This document shows positions 1 to 7,160 of a stretch of 18,083 nt of DNA, in pieces. Source of the stretch: an uncultured Bacteroidales bacterium (GTDB lineage: Bacteria > Bacteroidota > Bacteroidia > Bacteroidales > UBA932); contig CAMZCW010000026.1 of assembly GCA_947305045.1 (NCBI GenBank), positions 1 through 18,083 of the forward strand. The letters are read 5' to 3'. A program made the position numbers and the translations under genes. Numbering within the stretch: the stretch's first letter is position 1; each line of letters opens with the position of its first letter. The notes beneath the pieces were generated by a model. It searched no databases and had not been told where the DNA came from. It was given only the letters and a program-made list of their open reading frames with translations.

Positions 1-33
1 TTCAATGAAGGGCGCGTGCGGCTCCTCATGTAG
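1..33 (+). CDS. C-terminal tail of an upstream gene (partial)
   Basis: Frame 1 is open from the first base and reads FNEGRVRLLM before a TAG stop at 31-33. About 50 bp later pgeF begins on the same strand, so this is plausibly the end of the gene ahead of pgeF. Ten residues are too few to name a family. A short AT-rich stretch with no clear -7 box separates it from pgeF, which suggests the two may be co-transcribed. The frame could be open by chance. Confidence 0.3.
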   Translation, partial: FNEGRVRLLM

Positions 34-85
34 AAGGCAAAGGGCTGCGCTTTTTCGTTTAAAAATGAGTAATTAAATTAAATTT

Positions 86-778
86 ATGATGCAGTTTCTG
101 AAAGAGAATAACCTCCTGACATACGACCTCGGGCCGGGTGTGGAAGCGTTCTCGACGGAGCGAGATGCCGCCCTTCCCTATCCTGTCATCCAGGGGCACC
201 AGGTCCATGGCAGCCGGGTAGCCGTGGTGGACCGCCCGGGCATGACCCGTGAGGAACTGGAAGGCTATGATGCCTTCGTGACGAACCTCCCCGGGGTCGC
301 CATCGGTGTGCGGACCGCCGACTGCGTGCCCGTGCTGCTCCATGACCCCGTAAGAAGGGCTGTGGCAGCCATCCATGCAGGTTGGAAAGGCACCGTGCTC
401 CATATCGTCCATGCGGCCGTCGATGCGCTCCAGCAGGAGTACGGCTGCTCCCCCTCGGACCTCAGCGCCGTCATTGGTCCCTCCATCGGACCGGACAGCT
501 TCCAGGTAGGCGAAGAGGTGGCGGCAAAGTTCAAGGATGCTGGCTTTCCCATGGATGAGATATGGTCTTTCCGCGGCGCGGGAGACGGCTCCCCCATGTC
601 CGGAGGACACCATATAGACCTCTGGAAGGCCAATCGCTGGCTGCTGGAGCAGGCCGGTGTCCCCCGGGAAAGCATCCAGACAGCCGGGATAGACACCTAC
701 ACCGCCGAGGCTTTCTTCTCTGCACGCCGCGAGGGCACCGCCTGCGGCAGGATAATCAATGCTATCAAACTGACTTAG
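86..778 (+). CDS. pgeF: PgeF/YfiH-family laccase-domain protein (peptidoglycan editing factor), compact form
   Basis: This is a 230-residue member of the DUF152/laccase-fold family (PgeF, YfiH, formerly polyphenol oxidase). Family members hydrolyse mis-incorporated L-Ser from UDP-MurNAc peptide precursors, and some act on purine nucleosides. The metal/catalytic triad is visible: H41 in QVHGSRV, C80 in RTADCVPVLL and H97 in AAIHAGWKGT. The C-terminal FFSARREG and GRIINAIKL motifs are also present. The N-terminal part is short. The usual stretch between the 'FST' strand and the 'QxHG' motif, which normally carries a GGVS...N segment of about 35 residues, is missing, so the protein is shorter than the usual 240-275 residues. 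The start is ATG at 86, or the adjacent ATG at 89, after an AT-rich leader without a Shine-Dalgarno sequence. The protein is predicted to be cytoplasmic. The family call is secure; activity of the trimmed form is uncertain. Confidence 0.9.
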   Translation: MMQFLKENNLLTYDLGPGVEAFSTERDAALPYPVIQGHQVHGSRVAVVDRPGMTREELEGYDAFVTNLPGVAIGVRTADCVPVLLHDPVRRAVAAIHAGWKGTVLHIVHAAVDALQQEYGCSPSDLSAVIGPSIGPDSFQVGEEVAAKFKDAGFPMDEIWSFRGAGDGSPMSGGHHIDLWKANRWLLEQAGVPRESIQTAGIDTYTAEAFFSARREGTACGRIINAIKLT

Positions 779-802
779 GGCCCACGTAACAGACGACGGG
801 AT

Positions 803-979
803 ATGAAGACTGAAAAGGAAAAAAGAGATGCCGGAGAGCTCTATTACGCCGGAGCGGAATCAGAGTTCTTGGATGAAGTAAGACGCGCCAAGGACCTGTG
901 TTACAGGTACAAACAGTTTCCAAAAGCGCAAAGAACCGGCACACACATGCCTGCGTGGAGCGAATTCATTGAACCATAG
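803..979 (+). pseudogene. N-terminal remnant of a maltose O-acetyltransferase (Mac domain only)
   Basis: A 58-codon ORF runs from ATG 803 to TAG 977-979. It begins MKTEKEKRDAGELYYAG and continues RRAKDLCYRY. This matches the N-terminal Mac domain of maltose/galactoside O-acetyltransferases (typical pattern TEKEKMxAGExY...RAKELxxxYN). The matching part fades after about residue 37, and the rest (QFPKAQRTGTHMPAWSEFIEP) has none of the hexapeptide-repeat acetyltransferase domain that should follow. A strong inverted repeat starts 7 bp after the stop. I read it as a decayed or truncated gene. An intact relative lies about 1 kb downstream at 2008-2562. It could instead be a short functional protein carrying only the Mac helices, but nothing here supports that. 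Confidence 0.6.
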
Positions 980-985
980 CACATT

Positions 986-1027
986 ACAAGAAATGACTTA
1001 TCCCAAACTGGACAAGTCATTTCTTGT
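986..1027. terminator. Bidirectional hairpin terminator between convergent genes
   Basis: Perfect 14-bp inverted repeat: arm 986-999 (core AAGAAATGACTT) pairs with 1014-1027 (core AAGTCATTTCTT), with a 14-nt loop. It lies just after the acetyltransferase remnant on the + strand and before the 3' end of the hydrolase gene on the - strand. Both strands end in T-rich stem sequence (TTTCTTGT), although neither has a long U-tract. Position and symmetry suggest a two-way terminator. Confidence 0.6.
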
Positions 1028-1080
1028 TACTTACTCAGTATCAATCATTTGCCTCCACGCTAGGAAAGCATGGAAGTGGT

Positions 1081-1761
1081 TTACCGGAGGAAGGATAGCA
1101 CAGCCTGGTTAAAGGCTTCGGGATGCTTGTTGGCGACGAAGTGGTCGCCGGGAAGGATGACGAGCTCCGCTCCCGAAATGGAACGTGCAATCAGGCGGGT
1201 ATGGGATTCCTTGATCATGTCTTCGGTGCCGGCAATGACAAGCGTCGGAGCCTGGATGCGAGCCAGTTCTTCCTGAGGAACATTGGGGTCATTGACCATC
1301 AGACCCAGCAGCTCCGCTTTCTTCCGTGCGTCAGGGTCCTTCCGCGCAAAAAGCTTGGCCATGCGATATCCGAACTCAATCTGAATCTGGATGCTCCACT
1401 TTACGCCGCCCGTATTCAGGTTTGCACCGTCCAGAATCAGTCGTTCCACCCGCTCGGGATACTTCATGGCAAACACCATGGCGATATTGCCGCCGTCGGA
1501 AAAGCCCAGGATGTGGGCCTTCTCAATTCCGTGCGCATCCATGAAGGAGAGCAGGTCATCGGCAAACTGCCGAATGGTGAAGGGAGCCTCCCCTCTCGGC
1601 GTTTTTCCATGCCCTCGCGTGTCGATGGCGATTACACGGAAGTGCCCGGAGAAGGGCTCCATCTGATGTTCAAAATAGCTCACATCTTCACCGTTTCCGT
1701 GAAGAAGAATCAAGGGGAAACCGCTTCCCTGTTCAACATAATAGTGCTCAATATCAATCAT
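1081..1761 (-). CDS. Alpha/beta hydrolase
   Basis: This is a 226-residue single-domain alpha/beta-hydrolase-fold protein with no signal peptide, probably a cytoplasmic esterase or similar. The oxyanion-hole motif is LLHGNGED (H21). The nucleophile elbow is GFSDGG (S88). The acid is D181 in IAGTEDMI, and the catalytic histidine is H207 in PGDHFVANKHP. Strand spacing is normal and the fold looks complete. The ATG at 1761 (MIDIEHYYVEQGSG) is chosen because homology begins there. The frame stays open upstream to 2031, but that part crosses the promoter region and the neighbouring gene. A TATCTTTG box on this strand at 1839-1846 would give a leader of about 70 nt. The substrate cannot be inferred. 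The gene is divergent from the acetyltransferase and convergent with the pgeF side. Confidence 0.88.
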   Translation of the reverse strand: MIDIEHYYVEQGSGFPLILLHGNGEDVSYFEHQMEPFSGHFRVIAIDTRGHGKTPRGEAPFTIRQFADDLLSFMDAHGIEKAHILGFSDGGNIAMVFAMKYPERVERLILDGANLNTGGVKWSIQIQIEFGYRMAKLFARKDPDARKKAELLGLMVNDPNVPQEELARIQAPTLVIAGTEDMIKESHTRLIARSISGAELVILPGDHFVANKHPEAFNQAVLSFLR

Positions 1762-1838
1762 ATGAGTCTTTTGCACAACTACCGCATTGGGCGGAGCCGG
1801 GATGGTTAAACGGAAGTTGTTTTCATATTTTAGCCTCA

Positions 1839-1870
1839 CAAAGATAACCCAATAATGCGACACATGCCAA
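1839..1870 (-). promoter_or_regulatory. Bacteroidota-type promoter for the alpha/beta hydrolase
   Basis: Read on the minus strand, TATCTTTG (1846-1839) fits the TAnnTTTG -7 consensus. A TTGG (1870-1867) sits 20 nt upstream where the -33 element is expected. Predicted transcription starts near 1832. Confidence 0.5.
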
Positions 1871-1927
1871 TGTAAAATGCAACAAGCATCCTGTGGAGGA
1901 CTATTCAGCAGGCGTCTGAAAAATGTG

Positions 1928-1935
1928 TATATTTG
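1928..1935 (+). promoter_or_regulatory. -7 box for the acetyltransferase gene
   Basis: TATATTTG is a perfect match to TAnnTTTG. Predicted transcription starts near 1942, which rules out the upstream TTG (1933) as the start codon of the following gene and supports ATG 2008. No good -33 element is visible. Confidence 0.5.
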
Positions 1936-2007
1936 CAGTACATTATACCCCGGGTATCCGAACGGAATAGGAAGGATGTGAAGCAATGCTTCGCTAAAAA
2001 ACATATT

Positions 2008-2562
2008 ATGACAGAAAAAGAACTGATGCAATCCGGACTCCCTTATTCGGCAGTCGATTTACAGCTGTTAAGAGAGTTAAATGCCACCAAGGAAGTGATT
2101 CACCGATACAACGCCCTGCGGCCTTCGCAGACGGAGGAACTGCGCTCCATCCTGAAAAGCCTGCTGGGACACATTGGCGACGACCACATCTGCATCAATC
2201 AGCCGTTCTACTGCGATTACGGCAAACAAATCCGGGTGGGCAAACGCTTTTTTGCCAACTTCAATTTCACGGTGCTGGACGAGGCTTCCGTCACCATTGG
2301 GAACGACTGTTTTATCGGCCCCAACGTCTCCATCTACACCGCTTGCCACAGTACGGATCCGGTGGAGCGCAACAGCCGGAGGGAATGGGCCGAGCCCGTG
2401 ACCATCGGCGACAATGTATGGATTGGCGGAAGCGTGACCATCCTACCGGGCGTGACCATCGGGGATAATACCACTATTGGAGCGGGTTCCGTCGTGACCA
2501 AAGACATCCCGGCCAACGTCGTGGCCGCCGGCAATCCGTGCAAGGTGCTCAGAAAACTTTAG
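2008..2562 (+). CDS. Maltose/galactoside O-acetyltransferase family protein
   Basis: A 184-residue acetyl-CoA-dependent sugar O-acetyltransferase. Residues 1-55 are the helical Mac domain (MTEKELMQSG...HRYNALRPSQTEE). Residues 60-180 are a left-handed beta-helix of hexapeptide repeats (VTIGND, CFIGPN, VTIGDN, VWIGGS, VTIGDN, TTIGAG). The catalytic histidine is H114 in YTACHSTDP, and the C-terminal NPCKVLRKL is typical of the family. Family members work as cytoplasmic trimers and acetylate non-metabolised sugars. ATG 2008 gives the expected family N-terminus and lies about 66 nt after the predicted transcription start. The stop codon overlaps that of the convergent dipeptidase gene. It is a relative of the remnant at 803-979. 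Exact sugar specificity is unknown. Confidence 0.92.
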   Translation: MTEKELMQSGLPYSAVDLQLLRELNATKEVIHRYNALRPSQTEELRSILKSLLGHIGDDHICINQPFYCDYGKQIRVGKRFFANFNFTVLDEASVTIGNDCFIGPNVSIYTACHSTDPVERNSRREWAEPVTIGDNVWIGGSVTILPGVTIGDNTTIGAGSVVTKDIPANVVAAGNPCKVLRKL

Positions 2563-3920
2563 AAATACTGGTAGAACAGGGCCAGGGACCGCATGCCGGC
2601 CCACAGCTGGCGCAGCAGGTAGCTCTCGTTCGGGGAATGGATGGTGTCCCGCTCCAGGCCGAATCCCATCAGGAGCGGGTCCGTTCCCAGGATGGTTTGC
2701 ATGTCTGCCAGGATGGCAATGGAGCCGCCTCCGCGGGAGGGCACCGGCTCTATTCCATAGACCTCTGCCATGGCACGCGAGGCCGCCTTGTAAGCCTCCG
2801 ACGTGATGGGAATGAGGAATCCGTCCCCGCCCTCGCAGGGGGTCACTTCCACCTTTACGCACTTGGGAGCGATGGCCTTGAAATGCTGCTCGAAAAGCGC
2901 CGTAATCTCACGGGAACGCTGATTGGGAACCAGCCGCATGGAAATCTTGGCATGAGCCGTGGAAGGGAGCACGGTCTTGGCGCCCGTACCGGTATAGCCG
3001 CCCCAGATGCCGCATACGTCCAGACAGGGACGGATGCCCGTACGCTCCAGGGTGGTATAGCCTTCCTCGCCGCGAACATCGTCAATATCCAAAAACGCCT
3101 TATATTCTTTTAGGTCGAAGGGCGCCCGGGAGAGCATAGCGCGATCCTCCTTGGAGAGCTCCACCACTTTGTCGTAGAAGCCCGGGATGGCCACTCGGCC
3201 CCGCTCATCGTGCAAAGAGGCAATCAGCTCGCACAGAACGTTGATGGGATTGGCAACAGCGCCCCCATAGTGGCCGGAATGAAGGTCTTTGTTGGGGCCT
3301 GTCACCTTAACCTCCAGGTACGCCAGGCCTCGCATGCCGCAGTTAATGGACGGCACTTTGTCGGAGAGCATGGTGGTGTCCGACACCAGGATGACATCGG
3401 CCTTGAGCAGGTCCTTATGGGCCTCCACCCAGGCGGGAAGGGACGGGCTGCCTATCTCTTCCTCGCCTTCAAAGATGAACTTTACGTTATGATGCAGAAG
3501 CCCCGCCCGCACCTCATGCTCAAAGGCCTTCAGGTGCATGAAGAGCTGTCCTTTATCGTCATTGGCCCCGCGGGCATAAATGGCTTCCTCCCCCGTTGCC
3601 GGGTCTTTTGCAATAACCGGCTCGAAGGGGTCCGTGCGCCACTTTTCCAGCGGCTCCGGTGGCTGCACGTCATAGTGCCCGTAAACGAGGATGGTCTTTG
3701 GCGCGCCGATGTCCTTGCAGCCATAAACCACAGGATGGCCGGCCGTGTCGTATACGGCGGCCTCGTCCACGCCCGCTTCCTTGAGGAGCGCCACAAGACG
3801 CTCTGCGCAGCGGCGCATATCGGCCTTGTGTTCCGGCTTGGCGCTGACGGACGGAATCCTGAGGAGCGAAAACAGCTCCTCGTAAAAACGTTCTTTGTTC
3901 TCCTGAATATACTGTTGCAT
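2559..3920 (-). CDS. M20-family metallo-dipeptidase (CNDP/PepV-like)
   Basis: A 453-residue zinc peptidase that probably hydrolyses dipeptides or short peptides in the cytoplasm. Co-catalytic metal ligands and catalytic residues are visible: H82 and D84 in VYGHYDVQPPEP, bridging D121 in RGANDDKGQ, the E153-E155 cluster in EGEEEIGSP, D181 in VSDTTML and H428 in DTIHSPNES. The dimerisation 'lid' insert lies between about residues 195 and 310. No signal peptide is seen. ATG 3920 (MQQYIQENKERF) is chosen over an upstream ATG at 3953 because a TAAATTTG promoter box at 3951-3958 would overlap the longer start. The gene shares 4 bp at its 3' end with the acetyltransferase, tail to tail, without a separate terminator. 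Confidence 0.93.
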   Translation of the reverse strand: MQQYIQENKERFYEELFSLLRIPSVSAKPEHKADMRRCAERLVALLKEAGVDEAAVYDTAGHPVVYGCKDIGAPKTILVYGHYDVQPPEPLEKWRTDPFEPVIAKDPATGEEAIYARGANDDKGQLFMHLKAFEHEVRAGLLHHNVKFIFEGEEEIGSPSLPAWVEAHKDLLKADVILVSDTTMLSDKVPSINCGMRGLAYLEVKVTGPNKDLHSGHYGGAVANPINVLCELIASLHDERGRVAIPGFYDKVVELSKEDRAMLSRAPFDLKEYKAFLDIDDVRGEEGYTTLERTGIRPCLDVCGIWGGYTGTGAKTVLPSTAHAKISMRLVPNQRSREITALFEQHFKAIAPKCVKVEVTPCEGGDGFLIPITSEAYKAASRAMAEVYGIEPVPSRGGGSIAILADMQTILGTDPLLMGFGLERDTIHSPNESYLLRQLWAGMRSLALFYQYF

Positions 3921-3950
3921 AGCGTGTTTTTTAGTGGTTAATCCTTGGTA

Positions 3951-3958
3951 CAAATTTA
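3951..3958 (-). promoter_or_regulatory. -7 box for the M20 dipeptidase gene
   Basis: TAAATTTG on the minus strand matches TAnnTTTG and would start RNA near 3944, giving a leader of about 24 nt. This decides the start codon at 3920. The -33 region is poor. Confidence 0.5.
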
Positions 3959-4009
3959 CACATTATTCCCCGTTTTTCACTACCCTTGGGAAAAATACAC
4001 CGTATTACA

Positions 4010-4086
4010 GAAAAAACGGAACTGAACTCTCCCCGGGGCATTCCGGTTCCGACGTTCAGTTCCTCAAAATTATTGCTGCAAATATA
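4010..4086 (-). ncRNA. Candidate short minus-strand RNA or leader attenuator: promoter box, hairpin and T-run
   Basis: On the minus strand, TATATTTG (4086-4079) fits the local -7 consensus and predicts a start near 4072. A perfect 10-bp stem follows, GGAACTGAAC (4063-4054) with GTTCAGTTCC (4027-4018). After one G come six T residues (4016-4011), as in an intrinsic terminator. The long loop contains CGGAAC (4051-4046), which could pair instead with GTTCCG (4022-4017), so two mutually exclusive folds are possible. The product would be about 60 nt. It lies in the divergent gap upstream of the dipeptidase, which appears to have its own promoter at 3951. It could be a free small RNA, an attenuator, or just a terminator. 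No coding potential is seen, and the -33 element is weak. Confidence 0.4.
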
Positions 4087-4151
4087 AGCAGTTTTTTCTG
4101 CACCACATCGCTTTTTCGTATAAAAATGACGATGAATAGGTCAGTTTATGC

Positions 4152-4159
4152 TATCTTTG
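4152..4159 (+). promoter_or_regulatory. -7 box for the DUF308/GLUG/winged-helix operon
   Basis: TATCTTTG matches TAnnTTTG. The predicted transcription start near 4166 gives a leader of about 28 nt before ATG 4194. The -33 element is not obvious. Confidence 0.45.
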
Positions 4160-4193
4160 CATGATGGAAACTTACTCTAAACACTCATAAATT

Positions 4194-4775
4194 ATGATTA
4201 AAACAAGTACTAAAATCCTTCTGGCCGTTGCCGGTATCCTCCTTATCGTCCTGGGCATCGTTTGCATTGCCAACCCGGCCGCAACACTGTTCTCCACCGC
4301 ATGGATGATTGGCTGTTTAACCATGGTCAGCGGTATCGCAGAGCTCATTTTCACCTTCAAGACACAGGCTTTCCTACCCAATAGCGGCACCCGCATGCTG
4401 TCCTCCATCCTGCAGATTCTCCTGGGCATCATCTTCCTCGGCCACAATCTTTTTGTGACCATTTCCCTGCCCATCATCTTTGCCTCCTGGATCCTTATCG
4501 AAGGCATCATTCTCGCTGTCCAGAGCTTTGACTACAAGCAGCTGGGCTTCTCCGCCTGGTGGAGTGTGCTGCTTCTTGGCATCACCGGTGCGGTCCTCGG
4601 CTTCCTGGGCCTCAAGAATCCGGATGTAGCCGGCACAGCACTCTCCTGGATCATCGGCCTGGGTATTATCTCTGCCGGCGTAGCCTACCTGTTGGCCCTC
4701 TTCGGCATCAACCGGGTAGAGAATCACCTGAAGCAGTTCCGCACCAACGTTAAAAATGCCATTGACGAGCAGTAA
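4194..4775 (+). CDS. DUF308/HdeD-family membrane protein
   Basis: A 193-residue hydrophobic protein with six predicted membrane helices, at roughly residues 8-25, 33-54, 68-85, 88-110, 120-140 and 146-170. The C-terminus is basic and soluble (residues 172-193). The three repeated helix pairs and the small, Gly-rich helices (LLIVLGIVCIANP, ILLGIIFL, LGFLGLKNP) are typical of the DUF308/HdeD family. E. coli HdeD contributes to acid resistance at high cell density, but its mechanism is not understood and should not be assumed here. The start follows a promoter box by about 35 nt. The gene is first in a probable operon, with 17 bp to the next gene. Confidence 0.85.
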   Translation: MIKTSTKILLAVAGILLIVLGIVCIANPAATLFSTAWMIGCLTMVSGIAELIFTFKTQAFLPNSGTRMLSSILQILLGIIFLGHNLFVTISLPIIFASWILIEGIILAVQSFDYKQLGFSAWWSVLLLGITGAVLGFLGLKNPDVAGTALSWIIGLGIISAGVAYLLALFGINRVENHLKQFRTNVKNAIDEQ

Positions 4776-4792
4776 TTCGTCACCCTCAAGAT

Positions 4793-6112
4793 ATGAAGAA
4801 TCCGGAAACCCTCACCGTTCACTTTAATCTGAATTACGACACCGCCACACAGGCTCCGCAGCCTGTCTCCGTGGAGAATAATAAGGAAATGGCCCTGGAC
4901 CTCAAGCCCATCCCGGAGCGGGAAGGCTACCGCTTTGCGGGCTGGTACAAAGACCCCGCCTGCACGCAGGAATGGCTGTTCGGCGCCAAAACCCCGCAGT
5001 TCATGCAGCCTCCGGTGGAATGGATGTCCGTTAAAGAGGACATGACGCTGTATGCCCGCTGGGCCGCCCCCGTGCACATCCGCACCGCAGAAGAGCTGGA
5101 CGCCGTGCGCAAGGACCTCTACGGCTGGTACGTCCTGGATAATGATATCGACCTTTCTGCTCTCAAAGAATGGGAGCCCGTTGGCAAGTATGAGCCGGAC
5201 TATGAATACGCCGACGCCGAATGGTGGGTCCATGCCTTCAAAGGCCGCCTGGACGGCAACGGGCATGCCATCAAGGGCCTGAAAATCAGCGGTGAACATC
5301 CATTCTTCCAATGCGGTCTGTTTGGCGCCATTGCCAACGGCGAGGTGCACAACCTGGTCATCGACCAGCCCGTTATTGACGTAAAAGGCGCCATCCTGTA
5401 TGCCGGCACCGTTTCCGGCATGATGCGCCAGGACCGCGGTCGCCACAGCATCCTGGAAAGCATCCGCGTAAAAGGCGCGCAAACCCGCGTAGAGATTGAC
5501 TCGCAAATACCCTCGTATGTCTGTGTCGCGGGCCTCATCGCCGGCGTCTGGGACGGAGACATCAAAAATTGCGCGGTCGATGGCAAACTCCAGGTGAAAG
5601 CCGCCAACCCCGGCGGCGGCATGCTCTTCGTGGGCGGCCTTGGCGGAGAAACCTACAGCGACACAGACAGTTGCACCGCCAACGTGAACATGGAAGTAGC
5701 CTTTGACAGAGCTACGGCCGATGCCGAACAAACCGCATACATCGGCGGCCTCCAGGCCGGCTCCACCTACATCAATGGCAGCCGGGCAGAAGGCAGCATT
5801 GCCATTAGCGGAGACAGCGGCAAAGGACAGGTGGTGGTGGGCGGTCTCGCCGGCAGCGAACGCTACGGCACCGTGAGCGGAAACAGCTCAAACACAAGCA
5901 TTCAGGCCATCGGCACCCCCATCCAGGCCGGCAGCATTATCGGCGAGTATAACTTCCAATACGCCGTCTTCGGCATGATGCAAGGCATCACGGAAACCGT
6001 CCTCAAGGACAACCGCGGCCAAGGCGCCTACCCGATCATCGGCAGCGGAGAAGTCCCCTTCTTCGAGTACAACGGCATGAAGATGACCTACAAGGTCGAT
6101 AACTGCTCCTAA
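4793..6112 (+). CDS. InlB-B-repeat/GLUG-like beta-helix protein without signal peptide
   Basis: A 439-residue protein. Residues 8-90 form one InlB B-repeat (Listeria-Bacteroides repeat, beta-grasp), with the hallmark GYRFAGWYKDPAC...W...MTLYARW. Residues 95-170 contain a strand-rich linker (IRTAEELDAV, YVLDNDIDLS, FKGRLDGNGHAIKGL) typical of the lead-in to GLUG repeats. Residues 175-400 hold at least four GLUG-like turns (CVAGLIAG at 244, FVGGLGGE at 279, YIGGLQAG at 317, VVGGLAGS at 348), suggesting a right-handed beta-helix. Most such proteins are secreted. This one starts MKNPETLTVHF with no hydrophobic leader, lipobox or sorting tail, and no alternative upstream start supplies one. It sits 17 bp after the DUF308 gene and 4 bp before the winged-helix gene, so it is probably co-transcribed. 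Domain identity is clear; the function is unknown. Confidence 0.82.
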   Translation: MKNPETLTVHFNLNYDTATQAPQPVSVENNKEMALDLKPIPEREGYRFAGWYKDPACTQEWLFGAKTPQFMQPPVEWMSVKEDMTLYARWAAPVHIRTAEELDAVRKDLYGWYVLDNDIDLSALKEWEPVGKYEPDYEYADAEWWVHAFKGRLDGNGHAIKGLKISGEHPFFQCGLFGAIANGEVHNLVIDQPVIDVKGAILYAGTVSGMMRQDRGRHSILESIRVKGAQTRVEIDSQIPSYVCVAGLIAGVWDGDIKNCAVDGKLQVKAANPGGGMLFVGGLGGETYSDTDSCTANVNMEVAFDRATADAEQTAYIGGLQAGSTYINGSRAEGSIAISGDSGKGQVVVGGLAGSERYGTVSGNSSNTSIQAIGTPIQAGSIIGEYNFQYAVFGMMQGITETVLKDNRGQGAYPIIGSGEVPFFEYNGMKMTYKVDNCS

Positions 6113-6116
6113 CCCC

Positions 6117-7160
6117 ATGAATCCGGTCTCCGCCAGGCTTTTAAGCCAGCAGCTCATCTGCCCCCAATTCACTTCGCCCAGTCAGGTGGTGGAGTGGATG
6201 GGGGCGATGCAGGCGCAGGAGTACCGGATGATGCGCTGGGCGGTAGGTATGCGGACCAAACGGCCATCGGCCCGAGCCTTTGAAAAGGACTATAATGCCG
6301 GAAAAATTGTCCGGGGGCACCTTTTCCGCACCACCTGGCAGTTGGTCGCCGGCGAGGACTGGCGCTGGATGCTGTCGCTGTGCCGCACCAATGCCCTCCG
6401 CGGGCTGGAAGGTTGGATGAAACAAAACGGCGTGAGCATTCCCGCGGCCGAGCAGGACAGCGTCCAGCAACTGTTCAGCGACTACCTGGAGCGGCATCGC
6501 ATTGCCTTTAAGGCCGATTTTGCTGCGGCGCTTGCAGAGAAAGGTATCGTCATGGAAGACCATCGGCTCTCCTACCACATCCGCCTGGGCGAATACTCCG
6601 GGCTCCTGTGCAGCGGAGACCTTTTCCCTTTGAAGCACAGCTACGCCCTGGCCAGCGCCAAGTTGCCCGGGCAGGCACCCCTTCCCCGGGAGGAGGCGCT
6701 GGCGCTGCTGGCCCGGAAGTACTTCCGCAGCCACGGTCCTGCCACCCTGGAGGACTTTGTCTGGTGGAGCGGCCTCAACATTGGCGAGTGCAAACAGGGG
6801 CTTGATGCCATTCAGGGGGAACTGATGGAGGAACGATGGCATAAGCTCACGTTTTATCGGCACCGGGACAGCCGCACACGCGGCTTTCGCAGCGGCACCG
6901 TGACCCTGCTCCCCTCCTATGACGAGTATCTGATTGGGTACAAGAGCCGGCATGTTGCCCTGCCCCCGGACCACAGCCACCGCGCCCACAACCAGCGCGG
7001 CATCTTCTGGCCCGTGCTCCTTGTAGACGGCGAGGCCGTGGGCAACTGGTCCGTGCCCGCCGGTGAGCCCCAGGTGGAAATTTTCCGTTCAGACACTTCC
7101 CTTCCCGCCCCAGCCCTGGAGGCAGAGGTGGAAAGGTTCCACAAGTTTCTTAAGAAGTAG
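6117..7160 (+). CDS. AlkZ/YcaQ-like winged-helix DNA-binding protein (HTH_42)
   Basis: A 347-residue cytoplasmic protein of the HTH_42 winged-helix family, which includes the AlkZ and YcaQ (AlkX) DNA glycosylases that unhook interstrand crosslinks or remove bulky alkylated bases. The QxQ motif used by active members is present: Q32 and Q34 in WMGAMQAQEYR. The RGHLFRTTWQLVAGEDWRW segment (residues 67-85) and the LLPSYDEYLIGYKSR segment (about 263-277) are also typical. Tandem winged-helix motifs are expected across residues 1-260. It begins 4 bp after the GLUG protein gene, so translational coupling is likely. Its 3' end overlaps the convergent Nudix gene by 11 bp. Activity on crosslinks is inferred from the family; paralogues can lack it. 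Confidence 0.82.
   Translation: MNPVSARLLSQQLICPQFTSPSQVVEWMGAMQAQEYRMMRWAVGMRTKRPSARAFEKDYNAGKIVRGHLFRTTWQLVAGEDWRWMLSLCRTNALRGLEGWMKQNGVSIPAAEQDSVQQLFSDYLERHRIAFKADFAAALAEKGIVMEDHRLSYHIRLGEYSGLLCSGDLFPLKHSYALASAKLPGQAPLPREEALALLARKYFRSHGPATLEDFVWWSGLNIGECKQGLDAIQGELMEERWHKLTFYRHRDSRTRGFRSGTVTLLPSYDEYLIGYKSRHVALPPDHSHRAHNQRGIFWPVLLVDGEAVGNWSVPAGEPQVEIFRSDTSLPAPALEAEVERFHKFLKK

Noticed and set aside
1762..2031. N-terminal extension of the alpha/beta hydrolase
   Set aside because: It runs through the promoter region and the start of the divergent acetyltransferase gene and has no resemblance to the hydrolase family.
4724..5731. A 335-codon minus-strand frame opposite the InlB/GLUG gene
   Set aside because: The + frame contains clear InlB-repeat and GLUG motifs; the reverse reading has none.
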